From contig NC_059072.1 in the NCBI RefSeq assembly GCF_020497125.1, positions 309,832,781 through 309,896,780 on the forward strand: DNA of 64,000 nt, read 5' to 3'. The notes below the pieces were generated by a model. The model saw only the letters and a program-made list of their open reading frames with translations. It did not search any database and was not told the origin of the DNA. Of this stretch, positions 43,960-55,299 are shown one piece after another. Source of the DNA: Mauremys mutica (taxonomy: Eukaryota > Chordata > Testudines > Geoemydidae). A program made the position numbers and the translations under genes. Numbering within the stretch: position 1 is the stretch's first letter; every line of letters starts with the position of its first letter.

Positions 43960-44385
43960 GTTAGTCACAAATGCAGCTATGTGATTATATCCTGAATAGT
44001 AAGAGTTGTGCTACAAAAAGACCTATCATGTTTTCCTTATCTTGAAAATGTAGATTTACATTAAAAAAACAGCTGATTGTTCACAAACAGTGGAAGTAAA
44101 TCACAGAGAAGGCCTGAGTATGTTCCTGTGGCTTCCCAAACATGTAACATGAGAGTAGATAAATCAATTGCTAAAAAGCAAAAAATACCCACAAAAATAT
44201 ACAGTCCTGTGTATCTCTAGTATAGATTTACACAAATGGAAAAAGAGGCTGGCCCCAGCCTCGACGTGTATTTTGTGGAGAAGCTTGAGCTAATAAAAGC
44301 TAGAAAAGCTGCAAAGACACTTGAAAAGTAAACACTGCAAAGATAAAAACAGGCCAATTGAATATTTCATGGGGAGGAAATCAGT
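43960..44385. other. No gene seen
   Basis: This is anonymous AT-rich sequence. Nothing was recognised. Confidence 0.4.
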
Positions 44386-44386
44386 T

Positions 44387-45088
44387 ATTTAAAGCAGGGG
44401 TTGGCAACCTCTGGCACGCAGCTCGCCAGGGTAAGCACCCTGGCGGGCCGGGCCAGTTTGTTTACCTGCCACACCCTTCACTTCCTCACCCTCGCGTCCT
44501 GCCCCGATACAAAGTGTCGGGACCTCCTGCCATCTCAAGGGTGAGGAGCCCCGGTGGGCCAGCCTATACTCCACTCTGGTTCCAAGGCCCACTGGGGATA
44601 TCAGTTGGTGGCTCCCTTGATGCCTTCGAGGAGCAGTGGGAGCTGTCTGGGGTTCTCTGCTTGGTGTTCCCATTAGGTTCCCTACGTTTAGCCCTTTAAC
44701 CACACTCCTGTTCCTGTTATTTCATTTGTGGTCCCTGGAATAACTTGGTTTTCCAGGTTCTGTGGATCCTCCCCTTAGGCTGGGGGAAGGTCCTTTGGTA
44801 GGCACTTCCTGGCTACCAATAAGACGTCGGCAGGTTTGGGCTCCCCTGGCTCCCACTGGCCATGGTTCGCTGTCCCAGGCCAATGGGGGCTGCGGGAAGT
44901 GGTATGGTCCCAGGGATGTGCGGCCGCGGCTTCCCGCCACCCACATTGGCCTGGGACGGCGAATCGTGGACAGTGGGAGCTGTGATTGGCCGAACCTGCT
45001 GACGCAGCAGGTAAACAAACTGGCCCGGCCCACCAGGGTACTAACCCTGGTGAGTCGCATGCCAGAGTTGCCGACCCCTGATTTAAAG
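44387..45088. mobile_element. hAT-type MITE, long TIRs, perfect 8-bp TSD
   Basis: The body is 44,395-45,080 (686 bp), flanked by ATTTAAAG on both sides. Outer ends CAGGGGTTGGCAACC and inverted CAGGGGTCGGCAACT continue into long inverted arms that share CACCCTGG...GGCCGGGCCAGTTTG and reach about 80 bases. The inner part is a second inverted pair (GGTTCGCTGTCCCAGGCCAA with TTGGCCTGGGACGGCGAATC). About 290 bases at 44,470-44,760 do not take part in the fold-back and may be a separate insertion. There is no transposase frame. Confidence 0.88.
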
Positions 45089-45089
45089 G

Positions 45090-47120
45090 AAAGCAAGTTC
45101 TTACTCAACTTATTTCTGTTTCTGGAAACAAAATGAAGGCTTCTTACTTAGCATCTCATAGAACTGCAAAACATACCGGACCTCATGCAACCTGAGAACA
45201 GGTGGTGCTACTGGCTGCTATTTGAAGGAAAATGCCTAGAGATTTTGCTCCAAATAAACTCAAGCGTTTGAAAAACTTGTTCTCTCAAATTCTCTTCTGT
45301 GTTGTTTTATTCAGCACAGGCAAAGAGAGGGGCTATTAGGGAACTGGTTACAACTTCTTGAATATCTGGTCACAGTCATGGTGGCATTTAGAGCAGCCTG
45401 GGGGCTGTTCTAAACTCTGCTAGCTGAAAGCAGCCCCAAGATGCTATCTGCCAGCTGAAGATAGCTGGTGCGCAGTGCACTTTTTGCCATGCCCCTCGAT
45501 GAGGGATAAGTGCGTTGGAGCAGGCTCTACTGGCTCTATGCCTGCTAGGGACTCTCCCATGTTAGTGAAATCCCAAGCTGTTGAGTTGCAGCCAGTTTCC
45601 ACTCCCTGTGCATTGCCTGAGCAGAGTGAGTCAGAGATGCATGATATACAGGCCATGACTGTTGTGTATATTTATAATACTGGGTGAGTTCCAATATAGC
45701 TTTCAGGTCAATAGGGTGTATTTGTGATGGGTGGGTGGTGGGACTGAAAAAGTTGGGAAGCACCACTCTAAAGGAAGACTAACATTCCAGGGAATTGCCC
45801 TAAGGGCATTCCAGGGAATTGCCCTAAGGGCATCCCATGGTCAGAGATGATTATCAGAAGAAGCAGAGATAAAGAAACCGATGCTGCAGAATTGACTGCC
45901 ATCTACTGTTGCCTTAAGGCAGCCATGGGAATGGTTAAAGCAGGGAATAGCCTGTGTCTTTCACCCAGATATTGCAGAGGCCACATAAAACTGAGGTCCT
46001 GAACTCTTGAGGTCATTAAAGAGCCCATGACATGTTTTATCATGGTCAAGGTGATAGTCTGAGTGTCCTAAGAACATTCTGATCTGGGTAATTACATTCT
46101 GCCTGCCTACAGTCGCCCTGCAGTGTCTTCTTACCGCAGACAGTATTCTTCAATACATAGAGCTGCTGTGTGCTATTAAACAGCTGGTGTGTTGTGCTCC
46201 AGAGATGGGCGCAGGTCAGTGGCGAGTGAACCTTTTGAAATAAACGCACTAGATTAATGTGGCTGCGCTGAGAAAAACTAACCGGAATATGCCCAGCTTA
46301 CACTTTTGCATTGTTATGCCTATGACCATCCACGCACACAACCCGTGTGCTGATAGCATTCCATTATTAATGGTCTTTAGAGGAAATAAACTGGAATCAT
46401 TACTTGAGTTTTGAAAGCTGTTCAACATATTTTCCACATCACCAGAAAGAACACATGGCCCAAAACTTATAAGCCTAATAGTCACTTAGACCCCAAAAGC
46501 AACTGATAGAGGCTTATCTTTTCAGACTTGTCTACATTGCTTACTAAATGATAATCTTAATTGCAGCCCTAATTATGTTTCTGCTCAGAATATTCATAGA
46601 TAGCCTATACTGTTGATCTGTTTAGTCTAGTCTTCCAGGTGGCAACAGATTTTAAAATGAGTTTTTAACAAGCTATGACTATTACATTTCTAATAATAGG
46701 AGATTGTGATCACAGTACTGGCTGTTAAGTGACATGTGGTACAACCCAGTGACAATGGTGGTTGTGAGTGCAAGCACTAGCGCTACTCATTTTAAAAAAA
46801 AAAGACAGGTTAATCCTGTAAACAGTGTTAGGTTTTGTTGTCTGGTTTAACTCTTTTCATACTGAATCCCAAGGATTTTTGTTTTGCTTGGTTTTTGTCC
46901 TGAAGTAACCTCTGAGGTTCCTATGCTTTCAGTTCTACTCTTATGTAATCTGATTTAACCTTTGTGAGCACCTTGCCAGTCATTTGAAGGAACCACACAA
47001 CACCCTTGGAAACCAGATCCATTTCCACTCCCAAAACTCTTCTCTCTCAAGCCGATTTGGGGCAGAATCTGCCATCATGGTTCTAGCCCCCATGCACCAA
47101 AGGTTTCCTAGAATGCAATA
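45090..47120. other. No gene recognised; one 24-bp tandem duplication
   Basis: CATTCCAGGGAATTGCCC plus TAAGGG occurs twice in a row (45,783-45,806 and 45,807-45,830) without mismatch. The rest is anonymous, with no frame above 80 codons. Confidence 0.45.
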
Positions 47121-47391
47121 ACATCACAATGAGAGCCACAAATATCTCAGAGAAGGAGAAAATGCCTCATGGTGAGAGACTTAAAGAGCTCATTCTGGTG
47201 AGCTTATCAAAAAGATTGAGAGGTTACTTTCTTACAGTGTATGAGTACCTTCATGGGGTAAACGTGCCAGGTACTAAAGGGCTCTTTAATCAAGTGGAGA
47301 AAAGGCATAACAAGAAGACCCAATGGCTGGAAGCTCAAACCAGGCAAATTCAAATTAGAACGAAGGCACCATTTTTTTTTTTTACTGTGAG

Positions 47392-47860
47392 GGTTATTGA
47401 CATGGACGACTGGTGCATTCCCGTACTGGGGGCCCAAGCTAAACGAGAGGACACGTAACTTCTCCATGTGTCTCCTCCCCAGCCTGGGGCCCCTGCGCTC
47501 TCCTTGTGCAGCGTAGTCAGATGCCTGGGAGAGAGTCTGGCTGGGGAGGGGTGGCAGTGGGAGCCTGCTTCCTGCCTCGGCTTGGCTTCTGGGCGCAGGG
47601 GCTGAGCATGCTGTGGTGGCTCTGGCTCACTCATTTGCTGCCCCTGGAAGCCAAGTTGGGTGGGAGGCAGCCCGCCACCACCACATCTGGGCACCCTTTC
47701 AGGCAGCTGCTGCACTGCACTGGGCAGTGTCCCAGCAGCTGGAAGAGGCTCTGACCCCGCCCCTTCTGTTCCCCTCTGGGGCTGACTGCTGGGTGGGGAG
47801 GCACTTGATTCTGCATGCCCTTCCCCCACTCCCCACAACATGTTGCCTCTGGTTATTAAC
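47392..47860. mobile_element. GC-rich insertion inside CR1 with ~10-bp duplication
   Basis: The 449-bp body (47,402-47,850) is bracketed by GGTTATTGAC (47,392-47,401) and GGTTATTAAC (47,851-47,860), a duplicated CR1 segment with one mismatch. Outside these copies the CR1 reading frame continues logically. The body is GC-rich, without recognised ends, poly(A) or domain. The frames inside (up to 188 codons, minus strand) overlap on several strands and are not convincing. The class is unknown, possibly a retroposed fragment or a 9-10-bp-duplication element. Confidence 0.6.
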
Positions 47861-48027
47861 CAGTGGAATAAACTACCAAGGGATGTGGTAGATTCTCCAT
47901 GTCTTAACATCTTCAAATGAAGACTAGATGCCTTTCTGGGAGATATGCTTTAGTCAAACACAATTTATTATGCTCAGTGCAGGGGTAACTGGGTGAAATT
48001 CTATGGCCTGAGTTATTAAGGAGGTCA

Positions 48028-48458
48028 GTCTAGATCAGTGGTTCTCAACCAGGGATATGCGTACCCCTGGGGATACGCAGAGGTCATCCAGGAGATACAT
48101 CGACTCATGTAGATATTTGCCTGGTTTTACAACAGGATACATGAAAAGCACTAGCAAAGTTAAAGTACAGTCTAAAATTTCATACAGACAATGACTTGTT
48201 TATACTACTCTACATACTATACACTGAAATGTAAGTACACTATTTATATTTCAATTGATTTATTTTATAATTATATGATAAAATGAGAAAGTCAGCAATT
48301 TTTTCAGTAATAATGTGCTATGATATTTTTGTATTTTTATGTCTGATTTTGTAAACGAGTAGTTTTTAAATTAGGTGAAACTTGGGGATACGCAAGACAA
48401 ATCAGATTCCTGAAAGGGATAAAATAGTCAGGAAAGGTTGAGAGCCACTGGTCTAGAT
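48028..48458. mobile_element. hAT-type MITE inserted in CR1, 8-bp TSD
   Basis: The body is 48,036-48,450 (415 bp), flanked by GTCTAGAT on both sides. The ends CAGTGGTTCTCAACC and GGTTGAGAGCCACTG are inverted with one mismatch. The sub-terminal repeat GGGATACGCA appears near both ends. The AT-rich interior has no transposase. It lies inside the CR1 3' UTR, so it is younger than that CR1. Confidence 0.93.
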
Positions 48459-48514
48459 AATCTAATGGTCTCTTCTGGCCTTAAATGTAGGAAACTGTGA
48501 ATTAGCCACTTAAT

Positions 48515-49955
48515 CTGTCCCTTCTGTTTATACAACAGAGAAGAGAATTAGATCAGTCTCCATTACACTGACGTTTAGAGGGAATTTAGCCCCAGACTAG
48601 CTACTATATTTCTTGGGGGAGCTACTACTGTTTCACCTCCAGGAACAAAGAGCATTACAATTATAACATGACTATCTCTATTTTTTTACTCAAAGATACA
48701 AGGTGATAACATGTACAACTCGTACCTCTTCTGTTTGCCACCACAGAGTGCAAGAAAATCTGATTTTATCCATTTCCTTCCATTGTATGGCAGAGTGGTA
48801 AGAACTAGTTTCGTCTATACTGTGTTGGTCTGAAGTATTGTAAAGCCAGTGTGACTGTGGACTAGTGGAAATGGTTCACCTAGCACTCTCATTACTGTCC
48901 GATAGTGAACCTGTGACCTTTCAAAACCTCCCAGAATCCAGTGGTTCAGCACAGTAGACACACCCAACTGTTTATGCTTAGCCTAATTCTATCCAGAGCA
49001 TTCAACTCCAGATGATTCTGGACCCATCTGCTTCAGTCCATGTAGTTGAAACATCCAAGGATTTCCCAAGAAACTTGGACATTTTTCTGAGAAACGTTGT
49101 GATGTCCAGTTTATTCACAATTTTTTGCTTGCAGAAGGTTTTTAATACACATTTGAGTGCAATTCTGAAAGCTTCATGTTGGAAGAGCTCACAGAGGCTT
49201 CTTCAGTGGCAGTTTTGCCAAAACAAGAACTAAGGGTGGGATTAGAATGGGAGTCAGGGGGCTACATACCTTTGTGAATCCTGCCTTAAGGAACAAACGC
49301 TTAGTTGGTGTAGCTCTATTGAAATTGCTCGGGCATTTATCATCTTCAGCTGGAGTAAACTGTCCTAGCTCCCAGGAGCGCAGTTGAAGTCTCTCTGGCA
49401 GATCCTCAGTTGGGAGAGCTATGACAATTTACCCTCGATCAGGATCTACCCCAGTGACTTCAGTGGAAAACGATGCTGATCTAGACCAGGGTTTGGCCCC
49501 AGGGTCTTCAAAATTGGGCCCCTTTAACAAAAGGCAATGGGGGAAAAATGGGGGGAAATTAGTGTACTATTTTAAAGGTATCGTTCACTGTGCTTTCTGG
49601 TTTTGCTACTGTTTATTTTTCTTCCAGCGTTAGGCATCTTCCTCATTAGCATTTTAGGTGCAAGTCCGACAGACAGCGACTATTCTTGGTTTTGCTGACA
49701 CATTTCGCTGTAGTTAAATGACAGCCACAGCTGTGACTCATGATGAGAAAATGACCTAAAAATAAAATTAAGGTTGTGTCAAAAAAGCCACAGGAGTCAT
49801 AAAAGAGGGCGAGATTGATAGCAGGACTGGGAACAGGTCTAGGCTTGGTAAAGCAGATGATAGTTGCAACAAAAGGTTCCATCTTCCACCCAAGTATAGA
49901 ATAAGATTTCTGAGAAATGGATCCTCTGTCACAGGGTGAGGCTGCTAGCTGTCTC
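48515..49955. other. No gene recognised
   Basis: This is anonymous sequence. It shows short unrelated frames only, apart from a possible decayed palindromic relic near 49,440-49,505. Confidence 0.4.
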
Positions 49956-49960
49956 CCACA

Positions 49961-50216
49961 GTATGCCTACACTGCAGTTAAACACCCACACTTGGCCTGT
50001 GTCAGCTGACTCGGGCTCACAGGGCTCTGGCTAAGGAGTTGTTTAATTGCTGTGTAGACATTCGAGCTTGGAGAGCTCTAGGACTCCTCCCCCCTCGCGG
50101 GGTCCCAGGACTCAGGCTCCAGCCCGAGCCCAAATGTTTACATGGCAGTTAAACAGCCTCTTAGCCCAAGCCTGACATGGGTGAGCCATGGGTTTTTAAT
50201 TGCAGTGTAGACATAC
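49961..50216. mobile_element. Fold-back MITE (GTATGYCTACACTGC ends)
   Basis: GTATGCCTACACTGCAGTTA at the left and, inverted, GTATGTCTACACTGCAATTA at the right extend to 25 matches in 28 positions. Inner arms (GGCTCACAGGGCTC and AGGCTCCAGCCCGAGCCC) are also partly self-complementary. The target duplication is not clear, so the superfamily is not assigned. Confidence 0.75.
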
Positions 50217-50219
50217 CCT

Positions 50220-53200
50220 GTAGGGCTTGATGTTTAAAGTTTCAGGATATGCCGATGGGCAGCAATAAAACAAACTACACAAAATAAGTCATGAAGTCAA
50301 TGGAGTGAAACTATTTGCCCAGCCTTATATCATTTTTCATAAGTTAGCCACACTTTATACTAAGGGTATATTTATAAAAAGGAGTTGGAACACAGCACGA
50401 CCGTGGGGTTTTTTGTAGATTGTTCCTCACCTCAGTCCATGGACTGCAGCCCAGCAGGTGAATTCTGATGACCTGCCTGAGATATAAGAAACACTGCTAT
50501 TACAGCCTTTTATAGTTGCTAGCCATATAGGGCCAAATTATAGCCTGTTAGCGCTGTAGCTCAGAGGCACAAAGGGGTACAAGGAGCTCCCCTGTGCTGG
50601 CCATCTGCAAGTGCAGGAATGGAAGCAGGGTCTGCAGAGCAGCTATGTCCTCATTGATGAAGATGGGCTGATGAAGGCAGAATGGGAAGTGTCTTGGCCA
50701 CATGTGCCTAAGTGCCTTACATTATGCCAGGCACAGCCAGCTCAGTTTACTCTCTCCCCAGAGAAGCAGGGAATTCGGAAGCGAGATTGTAAGTCTCTCA
50801 GAAAGTCTGTCTCCCTTCAGGACTGCTCCAAGGGCACCACAATGCACTGCCCCTAACTCAGGCCAGATCATCTATCTTCATAAACTAGTCACGGGCTGTA
50901 TCATGAGAGAGTGGTTAGATGTACAGCAGCTGTCATTCTGAGCAGAGCTTTGACCCCTGTGCAATTTGTGACAATGAATGTGTGTAATATCTCATGTGCT
51001 GCAGTGTGCCGGAGCTCCTGTGGATTTCGCTGACCCCAAGCTCCTGTTTTACTCAACAGCAGTGGTGTGAGTAAGGATCAGGCCAATGGATGGAGAGTGT
51101 GTCATTTAGTTTAGATTGGTTCTTATTGTGAGAAACAGCAGCTAAGCAGCTAATATGAAAGTAAAGTCTGATGCTTTGTAAAGGAAGTGAATAGCTGGCA
51201 TTATGTAACCTTTTTCAGTGGTGTGGGAACACCTCTTCTGATGCTATCTTCCCTGCTTACTGTGTAGTCTATTACATAACTGCTCTTTTGGATGGAATGC
51301 TGCTGAGTAGCAGTATTCAACAGCAGAATGCAGCTTTGCTAGGACATTATTAAAAATTATCCCCTCAGCCCATTTGTACTTCGCCTGCAAAGGGTCCAGT
51401 CACTCAGGCTTCATGGGAGCACTGTGGGTTGCAGACTGCAGGCACAGAATTGCAAGCATGGTGTTTTGGTGGGGTGTAAAAGTGCAGGCACCATTTTTAC
51501 CCAGAAAAACACAAGCCGGGACCCTGCTGAAATTCTGGCCCCATATAAAACCTATTGTCGATGTTTGGGTGCCCTTAATGGAAAGAAGTATGTTTTTAGC
51601 ATACTTTACTCTGCTTCAAATATGGCTGAGGTAGACACGTTTTTCATAAGGATGTGTTTGGTCTAAAGCCACTGAGCTTTTTAAATTCAGGAATAGAGAT
51701 TCAGAGCATCCTTCTCTCTATCCCCACCCCTCCCTGTTTCCTTCATTATCAAGAATACCCTTCGGACTAGAATATCACAGAACTATAGCATACACTTTAA
51801 AAGAAACCTCAAGGAAAAAGGGGGAGGGGAGGCTCCCTAGAAGTAAAGAAACACATGGCAAATAACCAAAGCTTTTCAATGAAAAGGCCTATTTACTGAT
51901 CAGGGAAGAATCCCTCTTTTTTACTTTGTTTTCCAATGTATAGAAAGCCTATGGGAAACAGTGTCTAGGAGGACAGAAAGCTCAGATTCCCATCATGAGC
52001 TTTAATCACATAATAGAAAGCTGAAAATATAACTTCTGGAACCAAATGCCACCATGGGATGATCATCTCCCCCAGCCTGCATCTGCCAGAAACACAGGAA
52101 GATTCAGAAATGCTCCAAGGCAAATGGCATCCCCACCACAACATTTTAATGTGTTTTTATACTTGGGTCTATTTAAAGAGGTTTTTTTTAAAATAAACCA
52201 AATGAAGCCATTGTTTACTATACAAAAAGCACTTTGAGAAGCATTTAATAGGAATATATTGTCTTACTGTAGGCTCTTTTCAAAAGCAAAGATATTTCTA
52301 AGTAGAGCTAGGGGGAAAAATTCACCCTCTTCTATGAGGAAAATTTTTTAAATATTGACAATTTCAGGTCGTCTCTATTTTTAAAGCATTTCTAGAACTA
52401 ACTTCAGAGACTGTTCGCGTCCTCATTTATGGTTAAATGTTTAAATCAAAGTCGAAATCATGGAAATATTTCTACTGGTAAATGTTAGTAAGTCAGTCTT
52501 GCATTGATTGAGGTACGTAGGACAGAAGAGAACACTGAAACTGCTTAAAAAGACTAGTAATAATTTTGTGGCTGAGTGTGGGTTTGAAGAGGAGAAGCAG
52601 TGCTCGTAAGAGGTACCAGATAGACGGCAATGAGGGCTCCAGTTCAGCAAAGCACTTAAGCATGTGTTTAAATCCATCCCTGTTCAACAAACCACTTATT
52701 CTTGTACTCGGCTTTAAGCAAAGACTTAAGTCTCACTAAAGGCTAAGCTGGGTTTATAACCACTTTGCATCACTGGAAAGCAGACGGTGCGAGCCAGTGA
52801 TTTTGGGCATTATCAGCAGAAGCTTATATAAAAGCACACATTGGAAACTGAAGTTAATTAGAGCTTTCCAAATAAACTATACCTTAAAGTTTTTTAATGC
52901 ATATGGAATGCAGCATATTTTAGTACAGTACTGTGAAAAATCAGATGGCACACAATAAGATCACCCATCAAGCAGGGGAAAATCAACAATAGGTGCTGTT
53001 AACAATACACAATTCTTATACATCTACAAAGACCAAATACTTCTACAGTATCTCATCAAGGTTAATTTTCATTGGTTCCGAAGTGTTAAAAATTCTAAGA
53101 GCTTTGATCAAAAAGAAATGATTAATGCACGTCAGGGAATTTTCTTAATATGTAGGTATGGCATTAGTCATCTATTCTGATTCACAGTGAAACCTATGGG

Positions 53201-53668
53201 GCATGGTGGGAAGTATTTACCATGCTAGATGTTGAATTTAGTCTGACGTGTAGACTTTTAAAGGGTAATTATTTGAAGTTTCCTGTCTGAAGGAACAAAG
53301 GCACAAGGCCCACAAAACTAGAAATGGTTGCATAGAAATAAGCAACTGACAAAGCAACTTCTTAACGGAGCCCCTTGTCTCTCCAATAAAGAAGGCCTGA
53401 TATCGGCTTTGCTTTCCCATTTCTTTGTATCACCTCAAGACTATTAGGAATGCCAAGTCTGGCTTTCCCTGTTTGCTGGAGGTTTCCTTGGGAGGACCTG
53501 GAGATGGGTTGCTCAACCATTAGCTGAAAAGAATGAGATTTTGAATCTTTGTCCAAAGTGTTTTTCTCTCAGCTGTTAGTGGAGTGAGATGGGTATTAAC
53601 AGAAAACAGAGCACAGAGAGGCATGTATGGCTGCAAGAGAATGACGTGATGCTATGAGTAGAGTTCAA
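50220..53668. other. No gene recognised
   Basis: This is anonymous sequence over 3.4 kb. A short palindromic relic (GGCCAAATTATAGCC with internal GGAGCTCC) lies at 50,530-50,610. An AT-rich repeat resembling that at 6.6 kb lies at 52.30-52.38 kb. The 80-86 codon frames at 50.6-51.7 kb have no domain. Confidence 0.35.
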
Positions 53669-53669
53669 C

Positions 53670-53943
53670 TTAGGCCTTATCTATACATAAAAGTTGTACT
53701 GTTTTAACTATATCAGTATAATGCAAATGGCACAGCCTCCCTCGTGTGGATGCAAGTATACCAGTATAAAAGTGCTTAAACTGGTATAGTTTACTCCTTT
53801 ATGGGAAGGGGCATAAGCTAGACCAGTATAAGGCACTTGTATACAAATATAATGGTGTCTATACTATAACTACATTGGTTAAACAAAAATCACAGTCCAA
53901 AATAGTTATGCTGGTACAAAAACAATGTGTAGCCCAGGCCTTA
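53670..53943. mobile_element. Harbinger-like MITE with TTA duplication
   Basis: The body is 53,673-53,940 (268 bp). It starts GGCCTTATCTATACA and, inverted, GGCCTGGGCTACACA, and TTA flanks both sides. Sub-terminal GTTGTACTG and CTGGTACAAAAAC correspond. A 3-bp TWA duplication with GG-starting ends fits PIF/Harbinger, but the ends are diverged and the assignment is tentative. Confidence 0.6.
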
Positions 53944-53944
53944 C

Positions 53945-55165
53945 TCTCTGTTGTCCTTTATGCCTTTCCATTTATTTATGTTTTCTCTCTTGATGATGGA
54001 TCCAGCTCATTCTGATACCATGACCTGTGGTATAGCCAGGAGGGAATGTATGGTTGCCACAGAGCTAAATGTTTGATACAATGACCAAGGTGGGATATAG
54101 ACGAGTCAGCACAGCTTTCAAATACAGTGAAAAATTACAACAAAAACGCTTAAGGCCCAGAGACAGCCAAGCACATACCTATGTGCTTCACTTTATAGCC
54201 AATTCAATACAGATGCTATTCTAAACACTGCCTCCTCCTCACATACCATGAAGCATGAATACAGGTGCAGGGCTCATTGCTCATCCACCTAATTTCCAAC
54301 TCAGAATGCTATTAAATCTTCTTCCTCCCAACTGTCATTACATTTGCCTTCACACAGTCAAAGTGTTATCTGAAAATGCACACTGGCTTTTACTTTGTTA
54401 ACTCGTGACATCATTCTTCAGCTGTTCAGTCTGACAGATAAGGACGTCATTGGGTAACAAATTAATAAAATGTCCTTATTAACAAGATAAACCGAAAAAT
54501 CCTAAAAATGTGCACATCACCACATTACCAGCTGTTGGTGTGACAGAAGTCAAAAAAGACTAAATGCAACATGAGGAGGGAAGATTTACAAAACCACAAA
54601 TGGATTGAAAGGTATCCTTCCTGGGTGATATACAGAAATTGATATACTAGTTAATTTTGGAATTCCTTAAGAGGGTCAATAAATTATACAATGAATTCTT
54701 AGGCTTCTAAGAAACAATTGACAAAGTTCTATAGTGAAAGTCAATGTCTAGAGGGCATGCCTTTCCTATTTATGTACACAAACTAGAACCAATAATTTAA
54801 TGTAGGATTAAAGATGACGTTATAATACAACAGTAAATACCAAGGAACAACAGTTAAATAGCAATTACTTATGTCACTTGATTACTTGATTGAAAAGATG
54901 GAAGATGGAGTTTAGCAGAGATACGAGTTGTGGACTGAGGCACAAAAAACTCCTAAACAAACAAAAAAAACCCTAGGCTTATTCACTACATGGAAACATA
55001 CTGCTGCCTTTTAGTGATCAGAAAATGCTGTAAATTATGGAGTTATTGTGAAAAAAAATCCATAAAGCTTTTAGACCCAATTTGCAGCTGAAGTGAAGAA
55101 GGCAAACAGGATGCTGGTTTATGCTGCTAGCAGAGGAGAGTGTAAATCAAAGGAAGTGACATTGC
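53945..55165. other. No gene seen
   Basis: This is anonymous AT-rich sequence. No repeat boundary or coding feature was recognised. Confidence 0.4.
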
Positions 55166-55170
55166 TCTAT

Positions 55171-55295
55171 ACAAAAACAACAAGGAGTCCAGTGGCACAC
55201 GCCATGCATCTGAAGAAGTGGGTTTTTTAAGGTGACACCGGACTCCTTGTTGTTTTTGTGGATACAGACTAACAGGGCTACCCCTCTGATAATTG
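55171..55295. mobile_element. Fold-back with hammerhead-like start (Penelope-like?)
   Basis: Arms ACAAAAACAACAAGGAGTCC (55,171-55,190) and the inverted match within 55,231-55,260 agree at 26 of 28 positions. The loop holds GCATCTGAAGAAGTGGG, including CTGAAGA at 55,210-55,216. The sequence then jumps to AAGGTGACACC, as if the GAAA side of the core had been deleted. The right side continues GATACAGACTAACAGGGCTAC, analogous to the endings of the repeats at 43.9 and 60.9 kb. Confidence 0.5.
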
Positions 55296-55299
55296 CTAT

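Larger units (their letters stand above)
47125..48510 (+). mobile_element. CR1 LINE 3' end, interrupted twice
   Basis: Segments 47,125-47,401, 47,851-48,035 and 48,451-48,510 read as one CR1 3' end. They encode MPHGERLKELIL-SLSKRLRG...FTVRVI, then a continuation INQWNKLPRDVVDSPCL, then the 3' UTR with CTATGGCCTGAG, GGTCAGTCTAGAT and AATGGTCTCTTCTGGCC. A GC-rich insertion (47,402-47,850) splits the coding part and a hAT MITE (48,036-48,450) splits the UTR. The coding part already carries frame errors. Confidence 0.8.

Noticed and set aside
45783..45830. CRISPR-like short direct repeats
   Set aside because: Only two contiguous 24-bp copies without spacers, in a vertebrate sequence context. It is a simple tandem duplication.
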